Source of the DNA: Liolophura sinensis
Taxonomy: Eukaryota > Mollusca > Polyplacophora > Chitonida > Chitonidae
Direction: 5' to 3'
Assembly (NCBI RefSeq): GCF_032854445.1
Contig: NC_088307.1
Coordinates: 21,590,017-21,654,016, forward strand
DNA: 64,000 bases
The position numbers were made by a program, and so were the translations under genes. This document shows positions 44,701 to 56,900 of this stretch, piece by piece. The notes beneath the pieces were generated by a model. It was not told where the DNA came from, ran no database searches, and saw only the letters and a program-made list of their open reading frames with translations. How positions within the stretch are numbered: the stretch's first letter is position 1; the number at the start of each line of letters is the position of its first letter.

Positions 44701-46394
44701 ATCTATTCATTACAAACTTAAGAAAAGAGCCAGGTTAATTCAAACATTATGAACCTATAATACACCATACCTAAAGTTCTAGTGCTATTTTTAAACATCA
44801 TTCATTAGAGAACTGTGTGGTTGGTTTAGCAACAGTCAGTTGCAGGTTTCACTTTATACGAAGAAATTGAGCTTAAACACAACAGCGCAAATACAACACA
44901 AGTTTTAAGCATATTTTTCACCGCGTTTCTTTTTTGCAAGATTTTCTTCCGAAAAGATATTCCACATGAAAACACAAGTACAAGACAAGTTTTTTCTTAA
45001 TGGAACTGAAGAATTTGGCTCTACATACATGTATTTTGCAAGGTCCAGAATTTGTTCACCACCTAAATTTTTCAACCATGTAATTGTTTTTAACAACAGC
45101 ATATCTTCCACCACTTTTCTTGTTTGCAAGATTTGCGAGAGACATGAAAAATTCCTTGCGCACTATTTTTGTGCCAGTCACATCTAAGACATAATTTCCA
45201 AATTCCGCGTCGTTGTAAAAATATTTTTTTAAGATTGTGTAGGAAACAAGTGTGACGTGATCTCATTGTTACTATCTCAGAATTATTCCAATTCTCTGAT
45301 CAAAACAATAACGGTAACAACCGTATACTTCGATAATCCAATCCCTTAAAGAAGATCGTCATGATAACGAAACAAAGTATTTTCATAAATAATCACATCC
45401 AATATTTCTGGTAACTTTTTGTTTTTAAACATCATAGTTGTATTATTTGACTTTGAAAGGACTGGTAAAGTACTGCTGCGTATCTTTCATTGAGAGACAG
45501 TTTTAAACCGTTATACTGGCAGTGGTCGTTTGGAATTCAGCAGGATATACATATTCAGACCCTCCTCATCATTAGGGCCTAGTTTGGAGTCTGGGTGATG
45601 CAACCGTTACAGATCTCTCCCAGAGCCAAATGACATTTTCCGTGGCTTGTTATAAAAACAAGGGCCATGAAGCTTAATGAAAGGAAATCTACTATTACGT
45701 AATGGGTCAGGCAGTAAGCCTATCCTCACAAAGCTTATGACTTATGTCATACTAAATATTATGGTATTTGCCGGGGGAGGGAGGTTGAGGGGTTAAGAGT
45801 TGAACTTAAAGGTTGACCTCCTTTCCAACATGGAGGAATATTTATTTATTCTACTGAAATGCCATACTGAAAAACTTTTCTTTTACACTATGGTGGATAG
45901 GTTTATAGGTGAAGGGAAACGGAGTACCGGTACCCGGGGTCAAGTCACTGACCAACTTTCCACTTGTGACGTACAGATGTGCAAACGGCATTGGCACGGG
46001 AGATCGCCCTTAAGACAAATTGTGGATGTGGCGAGGTTTACTGTTTAATGGAGACGGGTCTATATTGGTTAATAAATCTCTTCTAATTGGAGAAGGAATC
46101 ATAGGGAAGTGGTGAAGTTTAAGACAATGTTGTTTGTTTGCAGGATATCAGCTATCATGAGTGTCCACATGCCGGTAATGTAGGCACTACGTCAGATCTG
46201 TTTTATTCTTCAGTACGAATGATATACTATTACCTTGAGGAGATTTCTCCACGATATAGCTGGAAAATTCCCGATGTGGAGTTAAAAGTTTCGTGTTGGT
46301 CAAATCTCCAGTCACCTATTATAAACTGTATGTAAGACCAAAGCATTTTTAAACTCAAATTCACGTAAACCATGATGCTATAGGATGATATTAA

Positions 46395-46500
46395 TTGCTA
46401 CTCTTTAAGCATTTCACCGGTTAAGTGCGACCATTTGCCAACTATCACACTGTCGTCGCAGCTCTGATTTTTCTCTTCATAGTGTCGTATTTCATACCAT
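46395..46500 (-). repeat. Dispersed repeat family 'A' inside copy A
   Basis: Reverse core gcatttcaccggttaagtgc then gaccatttgccaactatcac. Its twin in copy B is at 56745-56850. Confidence 0.65.
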
Positions 46501-47327
46501 AGGTGACTTTGCATTGTCCTAATGAATAATGGATGGATCAGGGAAAAGACGTTAAACGTTAAACCCCAAGGAACCACTCACCCTATTTACCTTCAATCCT
46601 GGACTCATTATTGAATCTTGTTAGGGCAATAGGATTAATCCCATTCTCTTCTCTTGTTAATTTAGGAGCTGCTAAAAGTGAAAGTTCAGTTAGCTCCTTG
46701 CCCCAAAAACGTTCCCTTAGAAAGCGCAGTACAGCGGAAATATTGATTGGATCACCAATGGAGTAGGGACATGGGATTTGCTTTCTTGACCTCCTGCTAA
46801 GATCTCGCGGTGACGAGTGAGATAATTTATTCCCCCCCCCCCCCCTCTATGTTTCTTAAACACTGCTTAACCCACGGGAGGTGCAATTAACACGTCAAAG
46901 ATTTAGCATCGGAAGACAAGAGAAGTCAGATACTGCTCACCTCTGGTCCATTTCGATTGCATCAAGCCCAGAAGTACGAATTTTGCCTCAACTGGCGGAA
47001 TTGTAGGTCTTGATTTCCTAAAAATCCTTTGAAAACAAGGAATGTCAGGTACTGTTCACCCCTATTTGACTACGTTAAGCCCAGCAGAACGGTTTTCTTT
47101 TTATCAGAACCAATTTCGCATTGTGATTTCCTATAGTCATCAGGGAAAGTTATACGGTGCATTTCAGGGGAATCACAACATTTGTAGTTTCATTTGGTTA
47201 CGCTAAGGCGTTGTGGTCGTCTTTAGCTTAAGCTGAAGCATTTTTGCGTAATGATTTTCTATTATGGAAAATAATACAATTGATTTCTGGCGAATGACAA
47301 TTTTTAAATTTTTAATATATAATATTA

Positions 47328-47651
47328 TTATATCCAAAGCAATTTCCCATTGTGACGTACAAGCAGCTGTATGGTGGGCTGTATGAACACCTCTGTCATC
47401 GGATTGTTTACATAGATTTTTGACCGCAAGCTGAGGATTCGCCTTTGATGTGTGGAACGATGTTTATAATCCGCGTCATAATACAATACAATAATGTCCA
47501 AGGCCAGGCATACCACAACTGATGTTTTTGAAATGATCTGTTTTCTGAAACGACTTTTTGTCTCGCAGTCAGGGAATGAATATGCATTCACCAAATGAAT
47601 CATAGTATGGGTCAGTAAATTGCATGTTCCGTCACAGATCAGTAGAAGCAA
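47328..47651 (-). other. Open frame kept in all array copies (107 codons)
   Basis: Minus-strand frame with CETKSRFRKQIISKTSVVVC then LALDIIVLYYDAD, a possible single hydrophobic segment. The equivalent frame is open in copy B (57667-57990) and in the much more diverged copy 0 (39189-39512, CETKYGFRKQLISNTFYLVF then LALNIALYYGAD). No family recognised, no start context or splice support, and ends differ between copies, so I do not call it a gene. Confidence 0.25.
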
Positions 47652-49093
47652 CCATCTCTAAACTGTCACACATAAATTAAAAGTTAAACGAGATCTGGAA
47701 GTTTTTGTTTAAAGGGTCAAAGACATGAGCTTTGCCAAGATATCTCAACATGATGCCGACAGTTCTGTCTTTGCTTTGTATTTGCCGTACGTGGTCCATA
47801 TATGTTATGTGCTAGAGAGGGATATAACGCCAACTTGTAAGAAGTTATTATCGAACTATATTGGCTTTTTTCGTATTTAATTAAAGAAATTCATATGTTC
47901 AGTTCAAAATCAGTAAACGTTTGTTATATACTTACTTGACATACCAGAATTTCGCCACAAGAATATTGCCTCGAGATTTTTTATTAAACTGGGTAAGTTC
48001 AGAGATGCGGGTTAGCACACTTATTTGCGGACAATAATTCCCGCTGGTTATTAAAAGTTGATGAATCGCATGAAACCCATCGACTATCCTGGCTGTTTCA
48101 ATATTGATGCCTTAAGATACCGACATATGTGTCCCTCAGACATTGTACAGAGGCCATACAAGTACTCGTGGAATATTAATCGATGAATTCAGCTTAGATC
48201 AGTTTAGTTGTTTTCCTAATCTCAAACACCGGAATAAACTCATCATTTCCACAAACTCTGTTTTCAAGTTCGACTAAGCATAAAAACCACCGTAATTCAA
48301 AGAATTATACTGTCGTATCCTCAAACTAATGTAAAACTGTTGGTCATGACATACAGTAAAATGTAACAATGTACTTTAGAATTACAACTGGACACCGATG
48401 CTTTTCAAGACAGATAATCTAAGAATGTCAGAAATACATGACAAAATCATTTGCCTCACCAGGTATCTGTCAGTTTCGTTACTACGATGGTCTACCTCAC
48501 GGGATTGAAGTTCACATTTGATTTTTTAACGTTTGAGACATCGTGCGCAAGCCAGTTGTGAGTTCGTTATCTAAGAGATCAGACAGTATCGGTGTAGCAT
48601 GAGGGCTTTGAAATAATAACCCATTGTTAGCGCCGATGCTTTGATCTTCTCAAGACATTAAGACAAAGGCGTTTTTGTTTAAACAGATAAAACAGATAAA
48701 AGTGCCTTTCTGATACATACTTTACATACTTTGCCAGGCTTATGTCCCTGGGTGAGTGTTTTCCGCCAGCATCTCTCTGGCTACAGACTGCAAGAGGAGC
48801 CAACCAACTAAGACCGGATACCACGTCAAATTCCCAATATCAGACCATATTCCCAGGGTTGTCGTTATGACAGGTGATCTGAAATCGCTTGACGGATCCT
48901 AGACGCCGCTGTTCTCTTGCTCAGTAGCCATCGGTGTTGCTATTGTGCTTAACATAATATGCACAAGACAGATCGTCGTATATAGCTGGCTTGTTTGACA
49001 CCAGTGAGCTACCACTGGGTCAGGTGACCGACGGTACTCGGGGAGAACCCTCAGGCATCCTGATAATACGCCGGCGTCAGTGCTCGGATGCTC

Positions 49094-49465
49094 TGATTAA
49101 TTAACTAACTGTAAGAGCTATGATATGTTGAGATGTCTATCTGGGAGAAGACAGGACTGATTTGTCCGTCCATTAATTAACTGGTTTATGGTACTTTGTA
49201 GTTCCAATACATGATGTTGGTGAATGATGAAAGTCATTGATTCAATCCACCAAATCTTTACACTGTCCTGATAATACGCCGGCCGTCAGTGCCCGGATGC
49301 TCTCATTAACTAACTAAATATAAGAGCTCTGGTTTCTCGAGATGTCTGTTTGGGAGAAGGCAGGACTAAATGGTCTATTCATTAACTAAATGGTATATGG
49401 TACTTTGTATTTCCAGTACATGATGAAAGTCACTAATTCAATCCACCAAATCTTTACACAGTCCG
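49094..49465 (+). repeat. Duplicated patch in copy A of mixed origin
   Basis: Two successive versions of the same block. 49094-49265 resembles copy B (taactaactgtaagagc, gacaggactgatttgtcc). 49266-49465 is almost identical to copy 0 at 41250-41445 (cggccgtcagtgcccggatg, ctaaatataagagctctggt). Copy B has only the first version and copy 0 only the second. Confidence 0.85.
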
Positions 49466-51784
49466 ATTCACACAGCCCATGTTACACCGGTTTAAACGTG
49501 AATGTATCTTTGGATCAGGTTGACCGTATTACCGCGTAACGTGGGTTTTTAAACTGGTTTATTTACCTTGCTTTGTCCTGTGACAAATACTTCCGTAGTT
49601 CCAAACAAAAACATTTTGTGCATCTGTTACGATTAAAGAGAGATCTGAAGGCATCCGTTGTTTGAAGATGTTTCGGAGAGTACCGACAGATCATACCGAC
49701 AACAGAGTTTTTCAATCATGATATTGGCGACAAAAAGAAAACAAAACACTCTCGATGCTAACAGAAAACAATAGATGTGTTCAGGGAACACTTCTAGCTT
49801 ATGCCGGTCACTTTTAAGCTGTGTAAAAGTACACCATTTCCTTCTGTTACACTAGTGTTGTGAACTATTTCCATGCTTTACGAGCACAACAGTACAGAAA
49901 CACCGGTTAGCAGACCTGCTAGCTTTAAAATGTAGATTTATTGTTCACTGTCATTCTTAAACCAGCAGCGGAGTATACATATACATTTCGGGGAATTTGG
50001 CGGTCATTCTTGCTGTGGGGGTTGCCATTTTCATCTTGGACTTTGCTGTGAAGGTCTACCATGCGGAGATTACAGCTAACTCCTATCCTGTACCAGAATT
50101 GCTCAACGGACAGTAGTGGAGAAGCCAGAGTTTACCCTCACGTCTTGTTTGGCCCAGTGCCGGTATTAGTCTCCTTCCTTCTGGTAGAAGTTGGGATGGA
50201 AGCGCGAGATTAAAAACTCTACAGACTGCGTGTCTGTCGGGTGTTATTGAATACAAACATTGTCTATTATAGTGCACGGCTATCGCCTTTCCAATCTAAA
50301 TGGCAAACCGTCTCTCTTTCCACTGATGGAAACTCGTCGTGCTATATTGACCCAGGGTATGCAGGATGATTGCCTAGTTCTTACTAATGCACGTGTGGTG
50401 TAGAAAAAGGTCGAGTAAGAGTACATTCCTGAATAAAAAAAGTACGAGTCTTGAAGCGCCGAGGACTTTGTTATCCAGGAATGTACAGTTATGAGTTCTT
50501 TCTTCGTCAACTTAACGATTGCATCAATATTACTTGTTAAACGATTCCTGTGTTTAGCGGTGGGAAGGAGTGAGGATACAAAGTGCGCACATAGTACGGG
50601 GCCTATGTTTTAGCTCTGATTCTGTATGTATGGCGACATGACCAGTATATTGCTTGAATCGACAATTAAGATGAAGGTGGTTAAAGTTTTCCTTGACCGT
50701 TGGGTCTATATATAGCAGGGATCTGGTCGCTCATGTGCCTGTCAAGTGGCGTGCATCACCCCTTTTCAGGGCTTGGAAAACGACAAATTCATAATTTCAG
50801 TCTCTGTCAAAGTTCTTATCATGTCCGATTCGGAGAACAATAGTATCTTCATAACCCAGTCCCACTTAAACGTGCTTGTACTAACATAACAACAAGCGAT
50901 TCTTTTTCACGAATTGCGCGGTGTCATTTTAAACAAACCAATATACCCAAAAAAAAATAAAAAATGGTTGACCTTTCGTGGTAATGTTATATGATGTTTT
51001 AGTGTAACACCGTTACCGAGACTTTAGCCACTGGGAGGCCAGTCCGTTGTACTCTATGTAGATTACTACTGGGTGTGTAAGTTTACGGACAGTGATTCGG
51101 CCTATGATTAGTTATGCGGGAAGGTAAACCTGAACTGACTAGTATTCAGAATGCCACAAATTAGACCCACCATTTCACCTTGCTGTTCATATTTGTGCCT
51201 AAGAGAATTGATGACGCTACTCTTCCTTTTCACACGCTGGCAACATTTGGTATATTTGAAATGAAGGCCAAGAAAGAAACTTTTAAAAAATGAATGTCAC
51301 ATTGATTAGAAACGAATGTACCCTTCATATATTAACATTCTTATGATCGGTTAGACAAAGGATTGACATCGCAACAAACGTTTAAATTCCTCCAAAAGAA
51401 GGTTGCATGGCCTTTCCGGATGGCTCAGTGGGATATTGGAATGTTTTAAAGTCTTGTGTTCGTGGGTGCGAATAACGCTCTACCGTCAATCAGTCATCAC
51501 CCATCACCGCTCAAACCACAAACTCGCAAGCGTTGATTCTTGAAAAATAATCGACTGCGAAGACAATAGCGTGACGTAACATTAGTGGAGTGCCTTCCCA
51601 GGTTAAATATGAGACACTGACTGGTTACACGAAGAAAGATTCACACGTATTATCTCATCTGCCAGACGAATATAGGAATATACCACTGCCGTACTTTCCT
51701 AAGAAATTACGGTTTTCTGAATAGAGTATCGTCACAACAAACGTTTAATATGGGAGAGAGAAGGTTATATGATTACGGAATTTT

Positions 51785-51905
51785 AGACTGAGTGAGTGAT
51801 TGGGGTTTAACGTCGTGCTCAACAATTGTTCAGTCACATGACGACCAAGGAATCCTTAGGGTGTATGTAATGTGCCTCCTTATTGCAGGACGGATTTCCA
51901 GTGAA
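51785..51905 (-). repeat. Old SINE-like repeat of another family in copy A
   Basis: The motif tgagtgattggggtttaacg, cgtcgtgctcaacaatt, cagtcacatgacgac, gcaggacggatttcca is a molluscan dispersed repeat I recognise in type but cannot name. Twin in copy B at 62040-62160. Confidence 0.55.
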
Positions 51906-52174
51906 ATTATCTCTGACAATGGCTTTTCCTTGACTTGCGTATTCCACGAAACACGAAACTAAATGAATGCTTTACCATTAAACGCCTTCATGTGTTTCTC
52001 AAACATACTTTTTTTGAATTATAACTTATAATTGTAGCGTGAAAGATTTAAGGCGTTATCCTCTGTAAATATGTATCAATTTCCGCATAACGCGCCTGAC
52101 GGAAATATCTTAATACTCTTTCCTGCTTCATACTTTCTTGCTCCATAGCATGATATTTTGCATGATAAAAATGT

Positions 52175-52320
52175 GACGGGAGCAGCTTTCCAGTGCTTAT
52201 ACTATCAGTAGCTGGTGGTAATTTCCCTTTTTCTCAGTTGTTAGAGCACTGGACTTCGGTTACTGAGCACGAATTCAAGTTCTTGTATAGCCAACGTAGT
52301 TTAAACCCTTTAACATTTAC
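52175..52320 (+). repeat. tRNA-derived repeat near the end of copy A
   Basis: tgacgggagcagctttccag, cttatactatcagtagctgg, then tctcagttgttagagcactg and a decayed B box (attcaagttcttg). It is the intact (SINE-free) equivalent of 62430-62870 in copy B. Confidence 0.7.
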
Positions 52321-53308
52321 AAAAGTATGGACCGTTTCAAATTTTTAAACAATGAACTGTGGAATAAGTATCGGATATGAAGTGTCGGTTATTACATGTA
52401 CACGCGCATGTCTTGACTACTTCTACTTCCGGGTAAGAATTTTCCTTTGTAATTATATTTGTATATATAATTTTATTAATGGAACTGGTCTTTCAGAACT
52501 TTACTTTGGATTTTGTCTCACCGGTTGGGGCGATGAACTGCTGTTGTATCTATGCATCGAAACAGACATCTGTATATCAACCATTAACCAATGAAAACGT
52601 TTCACGTCAATAATCGCAAGGTCAATTCTTCTCTTATTATAATGTACATTTAATAGTGACCACAACGGGTAATAATAACGAGTGCCTCAATCGAAAATAT
52701 CAGCAATGCTGCTACAAAAACAACGCAGTTTCTTGACAATGCATTTAAGCGTGTCTGTGGATCCTGTGGATACTTGTGTTTTGTAACCTCTTTTGAAGGC
52801 TAGTGATTGTCACGCAGAGCATTCTGCACGCTCGAAGCCTTTCTTGGTTTGTAAGCTTTGTTTTAATGAAAGTGGTCTTGTTCCACTTCCGTTTGACAAA
52901 ATACCGGATTCAGATGTCAAGGCAGATTGAGCTGGGATTTTAGACGTCCCATAGAGACAGGTCAAGGTTAACAAATCAATGTTCTCCCGCCCGCTAAACT
53001 TTCTCACTTGAATTACCCATTGTCCGTGGTTACACGCTGCTGATTGTCACAGGTGAGTGTAGAAATGTCACGTTTGCTTAATAAGGGCTTCTTGATCGCC
53101 CCTGAAAAGTCCCATAGAGATATCATCCTAAGTGGACCGTATTTATGGCAGCGTGAAATTAACACTTTGTATTTTTGATATAAAGGCAAGCGGAGGCTGG
53201 ATATTTGATAATAGTGGTCAAGTTACGTGAATGCCCGCGAGTTTTTTGACACTTGCCCAATATTGCTGCAGCCACAGCTAACCAATTGTAACGCCAAATG
53301 ACCATGAA

Positions 53309-53458
53309 GGGGCCAAATTGTTATTTAATCGAAAATTATCGATAAATGATTGATCGATATCGATAAATGAATTTGCGATATCGATAAATAATTTTTTTAC
53401 ATCGCTAATTTATTCACCCTTATCCATAATTTTCGATTAAATGTTAATTTGACCCCCC
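53309..53458. mobile_element. Small inverted-repeat (MITE-like) element, copy A
   Basis: About 150 bp with arms of about 55 bp: ggggccaaattg and atttaatcgaaaattatcga on the left, inverted on the right as ccataattttcgattaaat and aatttgacccccc. The centre is rich in ATCGAT. Twin in copy B at 63835-63979. Non-autonomous; family unknown. Confidence 0.75.
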
Positions 53459-53475
53459 ATTGTAATCAACTTGTA

Positions 53476-53940
53476 TAGAATATCCTAATTCAGATAATAA
53501 CTACTTCTGTGACCGAAGCAGTAAATATTTTCACGAATAGGGTAGCCTGGACATCAATTTTGTACAGGCTTCGGTAACAATTTCTATGTGGAGTACAATG
53601 CCATATCGCCGTGTACAATAACGTCATCTGGAAACGAGAACAAAATGATAGAAATAGATGTATGTTAAAATAGGACTGGGCGTATTTGCTGGAACGTAAA
53701 ATTGATACTTCGCGCTTCCGCACATGTCGTACGGTAGTGTGTCCGAAATTATACACGTCTCTCGGAAGCTGGCCTGTTTATAGTGGATGCCATGTTAAGG
53801 GGAATTGTCAAAATTACTGAAGAAAATTCAAGCTGTTTCAGATCGGTTACGGTTGATATACTTCTTGAACTCATCGCCAATAGTTTTGACATCCACTGGT
53901 TACATTTATCACAGTTCACTGATGACCGCTTCTCTCTTGA
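53476..53940. other. Spacer between array copies A and B
   Basis: The last part (53660-53930) is a further partial copy of module X (ggactgggcgtatttgctgg, gcctgtttatagtggatg, ctcatcgccaatag). The first 180 bp are not matched elsewhere in the window. No gene. Confidence 0.6.
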
Positions 53941-56900
53941 ACAATGTAATGAAATCCTTCAACTTATTACCCAGTACCGTGAACAAACGACTTTGGTCTA
54001 CGTGGGTGTATCTTGGGAGATGTGAAGGAGTGTAACGGGAGCAGCTTTACAGTGCTTGTGCTAACGGAAATTCCGCTTTAGCTCAGTTGTTAGAACTCTG
54101 GATTTGGCTGCTGAGACACGAGACAAATCCTGTTCTAATCCCCGTCGATAAATCCTACAATCATTACACAAGTGTGGACTTTTTCAATAAACACATTGAA
54201 TTGTAGAACAAGTAGGTCTTTCCGACATCATTGAAATGATGAAATGATGACAAGAACAGTATCCAAAGCAATGTTAATTTGAAAGCGTATGTTAGAGAGG
54301 CGTTGGTGAGAATTTGAATATCAGAATTACAAATTAGGCGGAAAATCTCAAACAAAAACGTTAAATGTTTAAGCAATGTTAACACAACTTGAAATATTAA
54401 AGTGCATGAAATGTCATTTACTTTGAAGGCTTGTGAGTAACACGTAGCACATTTCACACGCTCCAATCCAGACTGCTGCGCTTCTCACCTTGTCAGTATT
54501 TTTCCTTAAATTTAAGTTGTCTTGTTCCACTTTTGATTTTAGTTACTTTTAAACTCTTTCAACCGTTTGACACAAAACCAGAATGAAGATGTCTGGGTGG
54601 ATTGAGCTGGCTATCTGGAAAGTTAATAGACAAGTTAAGTTTAACAAATCAGTGTTCTGTCGCTAAACTGCTCTGCTAAATTACCCATTGTTCCTGGTTA
54701 TATGGTGCAGGCTGTCAAACTGATTGCAGAAATGTCCCGTTACCTTACTAATGGTTTCAAGACCGTCTCGGGAAAAGATCACGAGGGTATAAAACGGACT
54801 GGACGTATTTGTGATAGCGTAAAATTGGCATTGGGTGTTTCCTGTGATGTTGTACCATAATGTAACTGAAATTATTCAACCCTAACGAAAGCTAGCCTCT
54901 AAATAGTGGATGTCAAGTTCCGGTGTGTGAATATTGCCTCAACAATATCAAGCTGGTTTGGATCGACCACGACCAATTGGTGGTTATGGATGTTTCTCAG
55001 ACTCATCGCCAATAATTTTGACATCCAGAGGTGTCATCCATCAGAGTTAATTGATCTATTCATTACCAACTTAAGAAAAGAGCCAGGTTAATTCAAACAT
55101 TATGAACCTATAATACACCATACCTAAAGTTCTAGTGCTATTTTTAAACATCATTCATTAGAGAACTATGTGGTTGGTTTAGCAACAGTCAGTTGCAGGT
55201 TTCACTTTATACGAAGAAATTGAGCTTAAACACAACAACGCAAATACAACACAAGTTTTAAACATATTTTTCACCGCGTTTCTTTTTTGCAAGATTTTCT
55301 CCCGAAAAGATATTCCACATGAAAACACAAATACAAAACAAGTTTTTTCTTAGTGGAACTGAAGAATTTGGATCTACATACAAGTATTTTGCAAGGCCCA
55401 GAATTTGTTCACCACCTAAATTTTTCAACCATGTATTTGTTTTCAACGACAGCATATCTTCCACCACTTTTCTTGTTTGCAAGATTTGCGAGAGACATGA
55501 AAAATTCCTTGCGCACTATTTTTGTGCCAGTCACATCTAAGACATAATTTCCAAATTCCACGTCATTGTGAAAATAATTTTTTTAAGATGGTGTAGGAGG
55601 CAAGTCTGACGTGATCTCAGTGTTACTGTCTCAGAAATATTCCAATTCTCTGATCAAAACAATAACGGTAACAACCGTATACTTCAAGAATCCAATCCCT
55701 TAAAGAAGATCGTCATGATAACGAAACAAAGTATTTTCATAAATAATCACATCCAGTATTTCTGGTAACTTTTTGTTTTTAAACATCATAGCTGTATTAT
55801 TTGACTTTGAAAGGGTTGGTGAAGTACAGCTGCGTACCTTTTATTGAGAGACAGTTTTAAACCGTTATACTGGCAGTGGTCGTTTGGAATTCAGCAGGAT
55901 ATACATATTCAGGCCCTCCTCAACATTAGGGCCTAGTTTGGAGTCTGGGTGATGCAACCGTTACAGATCTCTCCCGGAACCGAATGACATTTTCCGTGGC
56001 TTGTTATAAAACCAAGGTCCATGAAGCTATTATTAAGCTGTTATTACGTAATGGGTCAGGCAATAAGCCTATCCTCACAAAGCTTATGACTTATGTCATA
56101 CTAAATATTATGGTGTTTGCCGAGGGAGGGAGGGGGGGGGGGTTAAGAGTTGAACTTAAAGGTTGACCTCCTTTCCAACATGGAGGAATATTTATTTATT
56201 CCACTGAAATGCCGTACTGAAAAACTTTTCTTTTACACTATGGCGGATAGGTTTATAGGTGAAGGGAAACGGAGTACCGGTACCCGGGATCAAGTCACTG
56301 ACCGGCTTTCCACTTGTGACGTACAGATGTGCAAACGGCATTGGCAGGGGAGATCGCCCTTAAGACAAATTGCTGATGTGGCGAGGTTTACTGTTTAATG
56401 GAGACGGGTCTATATTGGTTAATAAATCTCTTCTAACTGGAGAAGGAATCATAGGGAAGTGGTGAAGTTTAAGACAATGTTGTTTGTTTGCAGGATATCA
56501 GCTATCATGAGTGTCCACATGCCGGTAATGTAGGCACTACGTCAGATCTGTTTTATTCTTCAGTATGAGTGATATACTATTACCTTGAGGAGATTTCTCC
56601 ACGATATGGCTGGGACATTCCCGATGTGGAGTTAAAAGGTTCGTGTTGGTCAAAGATCCAGTCACCTCTTATATTAACTGACCAAAGCATTTTTAAACTC
56701 AAATTCACGTAAACCATGATGCTATAGGGTGATATTAAATGCTACTCTTTAAGCATTTCACCGGTTAAGTGTGACCATTTGCCAACTATCACACTGTCGT
56801 CGCAGCTCTGATTTTTCTCTTCATACTGTCGTATTTCATACCATAGGTGACTTTGCATTGTCCTAATGAATAATGGATGGATCAGGGAAAAGACGTTAAA

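Larger units (their letters stand above)
43636..53475 (+). repeat. Array copy A: about 9.8-kb tandem unit
   Basis: Collinear with copy B (53941 to end) at an offset of 10.2-10.55 kb, around 95 percent identical by eye (for example 44905-45190 with 55258-55540; 47328-47651 with 57667-57990). Starts inside the tRNA-like unit and ends with the small inverted-repeat element at 53309-53458. Only short open frames; no recognisable protein or RNA gene. Differs from B by an extra 200-bp patch at 49266-49465 and by lack of the SINE that B has. Confidence 0.92.
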
